A stretch of DNA of 45,162 bases, taken from assembly GCF_902859645.1 (NCBI RefSeq), contig NZ_CADIJR010000053.1, positions 1-45,162 of the forward strand, in the 5' to 3' direction. The notes beneath the pieces were generated by a model that was given only the letters and a program-made list of their open reading frames with translations, was not told the origin of the DNA and searched no databases. The position numbers were made by a program, and so were the translations under genes. Below are positions 1 to 7,062 of the stretch, one piece after another. Every line of letters begins with the position of its first letter. The first letter of the stretch is position 1. This stretch comes from Achromobacter insuavis (GTDB lineage Bacteria > Pseudomonadota > Gammaproteobacteria > Burkholderiales > Burkholderiaceae_B).

Positions 1-360
1 AGGCGCCGCGGCCGCGCCCGGTCCGCTGGCCGCGCCGCCGTCGCCGGGCAGGCCGCGCCGGAAGAAATTGTCCGGGATGACCGCCGCCACGTAGGTGCCG
101 GAGCCGACCGTGCCGGCGGTATAGCCCTCGCCGCGCAACTGGTCGTAGGCGGCCTCGACCGTGGAGCGGGCCACGTGCCAGCGCGCCGCCAGGTCGCGGG
201 TGGACGGCAGCCGCCCGCCCGAGGGCAGCACGCCGCGCAGGATCCGCTCCCGGATCTGCCGGTAGACCCAGGCCTGCTTGGATTCTCCCGCGCGCGGCGG
301 GTCGACCGGCAGGTCGAGGCTGGATTCCAGCCGGGCATCGCGCACCAGTGGCTTGCTCAT
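1..360 (-). CDS. MocR/PdxR-type GntR transcriptional regulator, N-terminal part (runs off the window)
   Basis: The minus-strand frame is open from the ATG at 360 to the window edge (120 codons), so only the N-terminus is present. It shows a GntR winged helix: residues ~28-100 carry AWVYRQIRERILRG, LPSTRDLAARWHVARSTV and a GYTAGTVGSGTYV wing. This pattern, followed by a Pro/Ala/Gly-rich linker, is typical of MocR/PdxR regulators, whose C-terminal half is a PLP-binding aminotransferase-like domain; that half would lie outside the window. It is divergent from the oxidoreductase-peptidase fusion at 457, so the 96-bp gap probably holds promoters for both. The start region contains a 16-bp tandem duplication, described separately. 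Confidence 0.8.
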   Translation of the reverse strand, partial: MSKPLVRDARLESSLDLPVDPPRAGESKQAWVYRQIRERILRGVLPSGGRLPSTRDLAARWHVARSTVEAAYDQLRGEGYTAGTVGSGTYVAAVIPDNFFRRGLPGDGGAASGPGAAAAP

Positions 361-379
361 ATAAGTGGCTTGCTCATAT
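347..379. repeat. 16-bp tandem duplication over the MocR start, creating a mini-uORF
   Basis: agtggcttgctcatat occurs at 347-362 and again at 364-379 (period 17). The unit holds the start codon and first codons of the regulator. Because the period is not a multiple of three, the upstream ATG (377-375) reads MSKPLI and then TGA. That TGA (359-357) overlaps the real ATG (360-358) as ATGA. Confidence 0.75.
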
Positions 380-456
380 TCATGGAAATGGCCCTATTTC
401 ACCCAGCCATTCTATCCCTACATTACGCCCATCGACCCGTCTTTCGGAACCGTGCC

Positions 457-2184
457 ATGTCCACCTACACCATCACGCTCGCCAGCGGCCAATTCACCTG
501 CGATGGCGCCACCTCGATCCTGGACGCCGCGCTGGCCCAGGGCGCGGCCGTGCCCTTCTCCTGTCAGCGCGGCGAATGCGGCGCCTGCCGGGCGGTGGTC
601 ACCGCCGGCCGGCACGAACGCATCACGCCGCCCAACGAGCGTTCCTACGTCACCGCCGACGATGAACTGTTGATATGCCAATGCCGCGCCGCCAGCGACC
701 TGACGCTGCGGTTCCCGCATTGGCAGGCCCCGCCCCAGCCGATGCAGCGGCGCGAGGCCACCGTGCTGTCGCGCGCGCCGCTGACGGCCGAGGTCACCCG
801 GCTGGTCATCGAAGTGCGCGGCGACGCCGCCTTCACCTGGCAGGCCGGCCAGCACGTGCGCTTCCTGCTGGAAGACGGCAGCCACCGCCCCTTCTCGATC
901 GCCAACGTGCCCGCCGCCGCCGGCCCCGCGCAACTCGAATTCCACATCCGCCGCATGCCCGGCGGCGGCTTCACCGAACGCATCCTGCCGCGCCTGATGC
1001 CCGGCGACACGCTGGCCCTCGAAGGTCCGCAGGGCGCCTGCGTCTGGCCGGCCGACGGTTGGCCCGCGGACATCGAGCACCTGGTGCTGCTGGCCACCGG
1101 CACCGGCTACGCCGGCATCCATCCGATCCTGATGGAAGCGCTGCGGGACCCGCGCTTCAAGCGCGTCACGCTCTACTGGGGCGGCCGGACGGAGGACGAT
1201 TGCTACGCGGGGCCGCTGCTCAATGCGCTGCAGGGCAAGGGCGCCGGCTTCGCCTGGCACGCCGTGCTGTCGGAGACCCCCGCCGCGCAGGCCGCCGCCC
1301 CCGGGCATGTGCAGGACGCCGCCCTCGCCGCCGACCATGACTGGGCCCGCACCGTGGTCTACGCCTGCGGCAACCCGGCGATGGTGCGGGCGGCGCGCGA
1401 GCGGCTGGGCGCGGCCGGACTGGCGCGCGACCGCTTCCACGCGGAAGCGTTCCTGCCCTCGCAGGACGCGGCCGCCGCCGGCGCGCCGGCCGCCCCCGCC
1501 CATCCCTGGGAACGGGTCGGCAGCCACTTCACCCTGGACGGCATCCTCGAGGCGCGCCGCCGCTCGCGCGACGCGGTGCGCGAGATCGCCGCGCTGATGC
1601 GGCCCGGCATGACCACGCGCGAGGCGGTCAACGCGGCCGACGCGCACCTGCGCCAGATGGGTTCGTCGCACAACTGGCACCCCACCTACATCCGCTTCGG
1701 CCCCGACTCGCAGTCGCCCGCGGTGCAGCCCACCGACTTCCAGCGCCGCTTGCGGGAAGAGGACGTGTTCGTGGTCGACATCGGCCCGGTCTGGGACGGC
1801 TACGAGGGCGACTACGGCGACACCTTCGTGCTGGGCGCCGACGCCGACCGCGAACGCTGCGCCGAGGCCGCGCGCCAGGTGTTCGAGCGCACCCGCGAGG
1901 ACTGGCTCCAGGGCCTGACCGGCGCCGCCCTGTACGACCGCGCCGAGGCGCACGCCCGCCAGCATGGCTGCGAACTGGTGCGCGAGATCCCGGGGCACCG
2001 GGTGGCGGATTTTCCGCACGCGTTGTACGGCAAGCACCAGCTGGCGCAGGCGGATTTCGTGCCCGCCGACGGCATCTGGGTGCTGGAGATCCAGGTGCGC
2101 GACCGCGCGCTGCCGATCGGCGCGTTCTATGAGGATGTGTTGCTGCGGGATACGCTGGCGGAGGCGGACCGGCTGACGACCTAG
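457..2184 (+). CDS. Ferredoxin-NAD(P)H reductase / M24 metallopeptidase fusion protein
   Basis: Three modules in about 575 aa. (1) A plant-type [2Fe-2S] ferredoxin domain, residues ~1-85, with the C-x4-C-x2-C-x29-C cluster ligands at C36, C41, C44 and C74. (2) An FNR-like FAD/NAD(P) module, ~95-335: RPFS (~145) for flavin, GTGYAG (~216) for the nucleotide, and YACGNPAMV near the end. (3) After an Ala/Pro linker (~337-350), a pita-bread M24 domain, ~355-570, keeping all five expected metal ligands: D~442 (VDIG), D~453, H~515 (PGHR), E~545 and E~560 (YED). The reading frame extends upstream to 175, but the ATG at 457 begins the ferredoxin fold. Oxidoreductases of this type pass electrons from NAD(P)H to an oxygenase or reductase partner; M24 enzymes are aminopeptidases, prolidases or amidinohydrolases. 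The joint role is not known to me. Confidence 0.85.
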   Translation: MSTYTITLASGQFTCDGATSILDAALAQGAAVPFSCQRGECGACRAVVTAGRHERITPPNERSYVTADDELLICQCRAASDLTLRFPHWQAPPQPMQRREATVLSRAPLTAEVTRLVIEVRGDAAFTWQAGQHVRFLLEDGSHRPFSIANVPAAAGPAQLEFHIRRMPGGGFTERILPRLMPGDTLALEGPQGACVWPADGWPADIEHLVLLATGTGYAGIHPILMEALRDPRFKRVTLYWGGRTEDDCYAGPLLNALQGKGAGFAWHAVLSETPAAQAAAPGHVQDAALAADHDWARTVVYACGNPAMVRAARERLGAAGLARDRFHAEAFLPSQDAAAAGAPAAPAHPWERVGSHFTLDGILEARRRSRDAVREIAALMRPGMTTREAVNAADAHLRQMGSSHNWHPTYIRFGPDSQSPAVQPTDFQRRLREEDVFVVDIGPVWDGYEGDYGDTFVLGADADRERCAEAARQVFERTREDWLQGLTGAALYDRAEAHARQHGCELVREIPGHRVADFPHALYGKHQLAQADFVPADGIWVLEIQVRDRALPIGAFYEDVLLRDTLAEADRLTT

Positions 2185-2272
2185 GGTTTGTCCTCATGCC
2201 AGCCATGTCGATCCGCGGGATGCTCGAACGTCGACCCAGTACGCTCAACTTCCCTTCAAAGGCGGATTCATC

Positions 2273-2719
2273 ATGACGACTGGCACCGTGACCCTGCATC
2301 GCGTCCTGCGCACCACCCCCGAACGCGTCTACCGCGCCTTCCTCGAACCCGACGCGGTCGTGCGCTGGCTGCCGCCCTACGGCTTCACCTGCACCGTCCA
2401 TGAACTGGAGGCGCGGGTGGGCGGCCGACACCGCATGTCGTTCCGCAATTTCGGCACCGGCCACGCCCACGATTTCGGCGGCGAGTACCTGGAACTGGTG
2501 CCGGGCGAGAAGATCCGCTACACGGACCAGTTCGACGATCCGAACCTGCCGGGGCAGATGCAGACCACCATCACCCTGCGCAAGGTCTCCTGCGGCACCG
2601 AGATGACCGTGGTGCAGGAGAACATCCCGGCGGTGATTCCGCCGGAGATGTGCTACCTGGGCTGGCAGGAATCGCTGGCGCAGCTGATGCGGCTGGTGGA
2701 GCCGCAGATTCCCGACTGA
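2273..2719 (+). CDS. SRPBCC / AHSA1-type START-fold protein
   Basis: A 148-aa protein of the Aha1 C-terminal (AHSA1) branch of the SRPBCC superfamily. The usual N-terminal signature is present (TLHRVLRTTPERVYRAFLEPDAVVRWL, split here by context), followed by alternating strands and a closing C-terminal helix (LGWQESLAQLMRLV). These small folds bind hydrophobic ligands, and many bacterial members have no assigned ligand. It lies 88 bp after the fusion gene and ends 6 bp from the convergent DyP gene. Family assignment is firm; function is not. Confidence 0.85.
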   Translation: MTTGTVTLHRVLRTTPERVYRAFLEPDAVVRWLPPYGFTCTVHELEARVGGRHRMSFRNFGTGHAHDFGGEYLELVPGEKIRYTDQFDDPNLPGQMQTTITLRKVSCGTEMTVVQENIPAVIPPEMCYLGWQESLAQLMRLVEPQIPD

Positions 2720-2725
2720 GACCGA

Positions 2726-3673
2726 TCAGCCTTCGCGTTCGGCCAGCTCGTCCAGCAGTTCGGCCGACGGCACGAAGAACAGGCTGCCGGTGACGGCGCG
2801 GCTGTAGTCGAGCAAGCGGTCGTAGTTGCCGGCCGGACGGCCGACGAACATGTTTTCGAGCATCTGCTCGATCGGCCTGGGCGAGCGCGCGTAGCCGATG
2901 AAGTAGGTGCCGAATTCACCGGCGCCGGCGCGGCCGAACGGCATGTTGTCGCGCAGGATCTTGATCTCCTGGCCATCCTCTTCCAGGGTGGTCAGGGCGC
3001 TGTGCGAATACGACGGCTTGACGTCGTCGGCCAGCTCGACGTTGGTGAGCTTGCGGCGGCCGATGATGAGTTCCTGCTGTTCGGTCGACAGCTTTTCCCA
3101 GGCGGTCATGTCATGCAGGTACTTCTGCACCAGCACGTAGCTGCCGCCGGCGAAGGCTTCGTCCTCGTCGCCGATCAGGGTGTAGCCGGGCAGCTCGAAG
3201 CCCTGCGGGTTCTCGGTGCCGTCGACGAAGCCGATGATGGCGCGCCGGTCGAAATAGCGGAAACCGTGCACTTCATCGACCACCGTGGCCGCCGAGCCCA
3301 GCGCGGCCACCAGCAAGGTGGCCAGCTCGAAACAGGCGTCCATGGCTTCGGCGCGGATGTGCAGCAGGATGTCGCCGGGCGTCGACACGGCGACGCGCTC
3401 GCCCGCGCCGATCTCGCGGAACGGATGCAGGGCCGCGGGGCGCGGCGCGCCGAACAGCGTGTCCCAGGCGGCCGAGCCGAACCCGCAGACACAGGACAGG
3501 TCGGCCGCCACCGCGCGTGTGCCGACGGTGCGCACCAGGTTGCCGACGTCTTCACACCAGGCGCGCACGGCGGCGGCGTTGTCGGCGCCGGGGTTCAGCG
3601 TGGCGACGATGAAGATCGCGTAGCGGGCGTTGGGGCTGAGGACGGCTTGCGGTTCGACGGGTTTTTCGGACAT
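2726..3673 (-). CDS. Dyp-type (YfeX-like) haem peroxidase
   Basis: A 315-aa dye-decolourising-type peroxidase. The GxxDG hallmark is in IGFVDGTENP and holds the distal Asp. The proximal haem His is the one in KPSYSHSAL, by alignment in mind with E. coli YfeX. The distal Arg follows in ILRDNMPFG, then FGTYFIGYARSPRPIEQML, as expected. No signal or Tat peptide is visible, so it is probably cytoplasmic like YfeX. The ATG at 3673 (MSEKPVEPQ) is preferred; the frame runs open further up to 3757, but that stretch has no family-like sequence. Family members oxidise phenolic dyes or porphyrinogens with H2O2. Confidence 0.9.
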   Translation of the reverse strand: MSEKPVEPQAVLSPNARYAIFIVATLNPGADNAAAVRAWCEDVGNLVRTVGTRAVAADLSCVCGFGSAAWDTLFGAPRPAALHPFREIGAGERVAVSTPGDILLHIRAEAMDACFELATLLVAALGSAATVVDEVHGFRYFDRRAIIGFVDGTENPQGFELPGYTLIGDEDEAFAGGSYVLVQKYLHDMTAWEKLSTEQQELIIGRRKLTNVELADDVKPSYSHSALTTLEEDGQEIKILRDNMPFGRAGAGEFGTYFIGYARSPRPIEQMLENMFVGRPAGNYDRLLDYSRAVTGSLFFVPSAELLDELAEREG

Positions 3674-3743
3674 GGGATTCAGTGGGGCCGGCAACGGCCC
3701 GCGAGAAAAAAGGGGCGCTGGCAATATAGCCGATGCGCCCGCC

Positions 3744-4493
3744 TCAGTTGCCGTCATGCCCCAGGCAGTGGCGCAGCGCCGCCACGAATACCTCGGGCCG
3801 CTCCAGCATCATCAGGTGGCCGCAGCCGTCCAGCGCCTGCCGCCCCGCGCAGGCGCGCCAGGCCCAGTCGGGCACGGTCCAGCCGGCGTGCGAACGCGCG
3901 CCCGACAGCAGATACACAGGATGGCGCGCGAACACCTGCCGCAAGGTGTCCTGGTACCCGGCCGCGCCCGTCGCCGCCACCACCGACGCCGCCATGGCGC
4001 GCAGCGTCGAGGCCGGCTGCCAGGCGAGCCAGCGGGCGGCGGTGTCGCGCCAATGCGGCCGGGGCTCGGCCACCGCGCCGCCCAGCCAGCCGAGCGGATC
4101 GGCGCGAAAGCCGTCCAGCATGGCCTCGGCCTCGCCCGCGCTCATGCGCGCCACGGACGCCGACCAGAACGCGTCGGCCAGCGTGAAATTGCCCTCGACA
4201 TTGACGATGCGGCGCACCCGCTGCGGATAGGCCTGCGCCAGCAGCATCGCCACCGCGCCGCCGACCGAATGCCCCACCAGGTCGACCGCGACGCCATCGA
4301 AATGCGTGTCGATGAACGCGCGCAGGTGCTCGACCTGCGCCGGCAGCGAGATGCGCGCCGGCGGCGTCGCCTGGTGTTCGCCGTAGCCCAGCAGCGGCGG
4401 CGCGGCGTGCCGTGGCAGGCCCGCGTCGACATCGAAAGCGCCGATGAGGCCGTGGATCAGCAGCATCGGCGGCGCGGCGGACGCGCGGCTCAT
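3744..4493 (-). CDS. Alpha/beta-fold hydrolase
   Basis: A 249-aa hydrolase. The oxyanion strand is LLIHGLIG, the nucleophile elbow is DLVGHSVGGAVA with catalytic Ser, and the C-terminal His is in DGCGHLMMLERPE, the usual position before the last helix. Its ATG (4493-4491) overlaps the TGA of the upstream DinB-like gene as ATGA, so the two are translationally coupled. The open frame continues far upstream, but that is out-of-frame sequence of the neighbour. Substrate not predictable. Confidence 0.87.
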   Translation of the reverse strand: MSRASAAPPMLLIHGLIGAFDVDAGLPRHAAPPLLGYGEHQATPPARISLPAQVEHLRAFIDTHFDGVAVDLVGHSVGGAVAMLLAQAYPQRVRRIVNVEGNFTLADAFWSASVARMSAGEAEAMLDGFRADPLGWLGGAVAEPRPHWRDTAARWLAWQPASTLRAMAASVVAATGAAGYQDTLRQVFARHPVYLLSGARSHAGWTVPDWAWRACAGRQALDGCGHLMMLERPEVFVAALRHCLGHDGN

Positions 4494-5299
4494 GCGGCGC
4501 CGCCTTTGCCGCGGGCGGCCGGCGGCGCCAGCTCGGCGAGCAGTTCCTCCAATTCCTGGCAATGGGTGCGGTCGTGGTCGAGCAGCTCGCGCACGATCTG
4601 CTCCAGCGTCATGCGGTGCAGGCCGTCGCGCAGGCCGCAGCGCGCCAGCGCCGCCGCGTCCAGCTTGCGCAGCGAGGCGCACAGTTGCGCCCGGCCGCGG
4701 CGGAACGACGCCAGCGCGGCGTCCGGGTCCTGTTCCTGGTAGTCGCGCTCGGCCGCCATGGCCGTGCCGTCGACGGAATCGATGCGCGGCAGCGGCGCGG
4801 CCAGGATGGCCGCGATGCGCTGGGTGAACACGGCGTCCAGGTCGCGCAGGTGGCAGACATGTTCGGTGGCCGAAAACCCGGTGCCTTCGGGCCGGCGGGT
4901 GCGCCACGCGGCGGGCACCCGCGCCATCAGGCCGGCCAGCGCGTCCGGCATGCGCGCCAGCCCGTCGATGACGCCGGCGAACGGCAGCGCCACGGGCCGC
5001 GGGCTGAACACCGCGCCATAGCTGAAGACCGGACCCGCCACGCGGCCGCGCGCCTGCACCACGTCGTGCCCGTGGCGCCGCATCAGGTCGGCCACCAGCG
5101 CGCCGCAGAACTGCCGCGCGGTGGTATCCGCCGCGACTTCGGGGAAAACGGTCTCGATGTCGTCGCTGATGGCGGCGACGGCGGCGACGCCGACCCGCGA
5201 CAGCGCCGCGTACTCGAGGTAGCGGCCGGGCTCATCGATCAGGGCCTCGAGCTGCTGCCCGAGGGGGGTGGCGCGGAAACGGTCGAAACGGGAGTGCAT
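4490..5299 (-). CDS. DinB-superfamily protein with extra N-terminal region
   Basis: A 269-aa protein. The C-terminal half (~115-255) has the DinB four-helix-bundle pattern with metal-binding histidines: EHVCHLRDLD (H147, H150) and LLDHDRTHCQEL (H242, H246). DinB/YfiT relatives bind Ni or Zn and include thiol-dependent transferases; most are of unknown function. The first ~100 residues match no family I recognise. The gene starts with ATG at 5299 just downstream of a 10-bp inverted repeat and is coupled by ATGA to the hydrolase that follows. Confidence 0.75.
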   Translation of the reverse strand: MHSRFDRFRATPLGQQLEALIDEPGRYLEYAALSRVGVAAVAAISDDIETVFPEVAADTTARQFCGALVADLMRRHGHDVVQARGRVAGPVFSYGAVFSPRPVALPFAGVIDGLARMPDALAGLMARVPAAWRTRRPEGTGFSATEHVCHLRDLDAVFTQRIAAILAAPLPRIDSVDGTAMAAERDYQEQDPDAALASFRRGRAQLCASLRKLDAAALARCGLRDGLHRMTLEQIVRELLDHDRTHCQELEELLAELAPPAARGKGGAA

Positions 5300-5309
5300 G
5301 GCGACGCTC

Positions 5310-5344
5310 GGCTAGTAACTGCGCAAAACGATACGTTACTAGCC
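5310..5344. promoter_or_regulatory. 10-bp inverted repeat upstream of the DinB-hydrolase operon (operator candidate)
   Basis: ggctagtaac (5310-5319) and gttactagcc (5335-5344) are perfect inverted arms separated by 15 bases. The element sits 11 bp upstream of the operon's ATG and 23 bp downstream of the aroM-like stop. There is no T-tract, so an operator is more likely than a terminator. The regulator is unknown. Confidence 0.5.
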
Positions 5345-5366
5345 GGCCGCCGTCAACACGCGCGCA

Positions 5367-6062
5367 TCAGTCCGCCTGTGTCAGCAGCTCCGCCGTCAGC
5401 CGCGCAATCACCGCGTTGGACAGCATCACGGGCAGGCCGGACGCCGCCGCGGCCGCCGCCCGATGGCGTTCGACGAACCCCATGCAGTCGAGCACCAGCA
5501 GGTCGGCGCCCTGCCGCTTGAGTTCTCGGGCCGCCTCGGCCAGGGACTCGCTGTCATCGGCATAGGGCGAGGCCACGGCGCACAGCGGCGCGTGTTGCAG
5601 CGCGCGCCACTTGTGCGCCTCGGACGCCACTTGCGACGCCAGCGGCACGATCACGCCCACCTGCCGCGCGCCCGCCAGGGCGGCGACGGTGGGCGAGACG
5701 ATCAGGTCCGGCTCGATCAGCCACGCGCTGGCGGCGCGCAGGTCGTCGAACGCGCCGGTGCACAGCACCAGCACGAAGGCGCAGCCCTGGGCCTCCAGCG
5801 CCGCGATCTTCTGCGTGAGCAGCGCCAGCATGGCGGCCTTGTCCACCACCACCGACGAGCCGTCCAGCAGCCGCGTGATGAGCGTGGCCTGGCCGGCCCG
5901 CGGCGCATAGCGCCGTTCGATCTCGTCGCGCGCCAGGCCGTCGAGCAGGCCCGCGTGCAGGCAGGCGGTGCCGGGCGGCAGGTGCCGTTCGAGAATCGGC
6001 GTGATGTCGGGCCGCGGGGCCTGACCGATGGTGATGGTGCCGAGCTTGGCCGTGGCGGACAT
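5367..6062 (-). CDS. AroM family protein
   Basis: A 231-aa protein of the AroM family. It has the N-terminal LGTITIGQAPRPDITP signature, LVLCTGAFDDL in the middle, and LLVLDCMGFVERHR with a Cys near the C-terminus. AroM was named from the E. coli aroL-aroM region. The fold resembles Asp/Glu racemases (two Cys-containing loops), but no reaction is established. It is the last gene of the IclR-OPT-DUF1177-AroM run (18 bp after the DUF1177 gene), which suggests it handles a compound imported by the OPT transporter. Confidence 0.85.
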   Translation of the reverse strand: MSATAKLGTITIGQAPRPDITPILERHLPPGTACLHAGLLDGLARDEIERRYAPRAGQATLITRLLDGSSVVVDKAAMLALLTQKIAALEAQGCAFVLVLCTGAFDDLRAASAWLIEPDLIVSPTVAALAGARQVGVIVPLASQVASEAHKWRALQHAPLCAVASPYADDSESLAEAARELKRQGADLLVLDCMGFVERHRAAAAAASGLPVMLSNAVIARLTAELLTQAD

Positions 6063-6080
6063 GGTGGCGCTCCCGTGCGT

Positions 6081-7022
6081 TCAGTGTTGGGCGACCTGCT
6101 CGCCCTGCAGATGGGCCAGCGAACCGTAGAGCTTGAGCAGCAGCGCGTATTCGTCGCGGTCGAAGAACTGGCACTTGCCCTGGGTGAATTCCTTGGCCAC
6201 TTCGACCGCGAACTTGGCGGCGGACGCGATGTCGACCTCGTGGCTGGCGCCCGTGCCGCAGCCCGGCACCACGCTCTCGGTGGTGATGGCCACGCCGACC
6301 ACCGGCGCCGCGGTGGCGACCGACGGCTGCATGATGCTGTTCACGTGGTACACGCCGTTGTCGTAGGGCGTGATGTCCTGCAGCGAGATCGGGAAGGTGG
6401 CGGCGGGACGGCCGGTGGTCGTCTCCATGATGCGCAGCAGGTCTTCCGACATGCGCAGGATGTAGCCCTGCTTGACCGTGGGCGACAGCGCGAAGCCCTT
6501 GTGGTTGATGATGCGGTTGCCCTTGGTGGTGTCGATCGACAGCACCGCGTCCATCTCGGCGCTGAGTTCCTGCTCGTTCATGGCCTTCATGTCGACCGGC
6601 GAATCCATGAAATCCACCGGTTCGTGCGGACGCGTCGGCGCATCGGGGCAGATGTGCGTGCCGATGATCACATCGCCGGCCAGCACGTCGCCCTGCGCCT
6701 GCATGTGCGCCAGCTTGAGCGCGGCGGCGACGGCCGCGACCGCGCCGTCGCCGTCGGACACCAGGCCGATGCGGCCCGGCCGCGCGCCGATGCCGCCCAG
6801 GCGGCCGACGATGCCGAGCGTGGGCGCCGGCCCGCCGGCACGCTTGCCCTGGGCGCCGGGAATGACGATGCGCACGAAATCGGTCGAGCCGTTGGCGCCG
6901 GTGATCTTGGTGACGGTGACGCTGACGCCGGGATAGCCTTCGAGCAGCGTGGCCACGGTGTGGCCCGACGCATGCGCGCTGTCCAGCGCTTCGAAGGCCT
7001 GCAATGTCTGGGAAAGACTCAT
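6081..7022 (-). CDS. DUF1177 domain protein
   Basis: A 313-aa protein recognised as DUF1177, a family often found beside AroM and OPT transporters. Notable features are IVGRLGGIGARPGRIGLVSDG, VIIGTHICPDAP, SIDTTKGNRIINHKGFALSPTVK (cited in part) and VVPGCGTGASHEVDIASAAKF. Conserved His, Asp and Cys residues hint at an enzyme, perhaps a hydrolase, but no function is established. The ATG at 7022 (MSLSQTLQAF) is used; the upstream in-frame extension overlaps the end of the transporter gene and looks non-coding. It follows the OPT gene by 40 bp. Confidence 0.8.
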   Translation of the reverse strand: MSLSQTLQAFEALDSAHASGHTVATLLEGYPGVSVTVTKITGANGSTDFVRIVIPGAQGKRAGGPAPTLGIVGRLGGIGARPGRIGLVSDGDGAVAAVAAALKLAHMQAQGDVLAGDVIIGTHICPDAPTRPHEPVDFMDSPVDMKAMNEQELSAEMDAVLSIDTTKGNRIINHKGFALSPTVKQGYILRMSEDLLRIMETTTGRPAATFPISLQDITPYDNGVYHVNSIMQPSVATAAPVVGVAITTESVVPGCGTGASHEVDIASAAKFAVEVAKEFTQGKCQFFDRDEYALLLKLYGSLAHLQGEQVAQH

Positions 7023-7062
7023 GATGGATTTCCTTTCGGGCAAAAACGGCAAGAAGGGGGAA

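Noticed and set aside
418-2037. Long minus-strand open frame opposite the reductase/M24 fusion
   Set aside because: Composition is Gly/Arg/Ala/His-rich with no family signature; the plus strand has intact domains. It is a GC-driven shadow.
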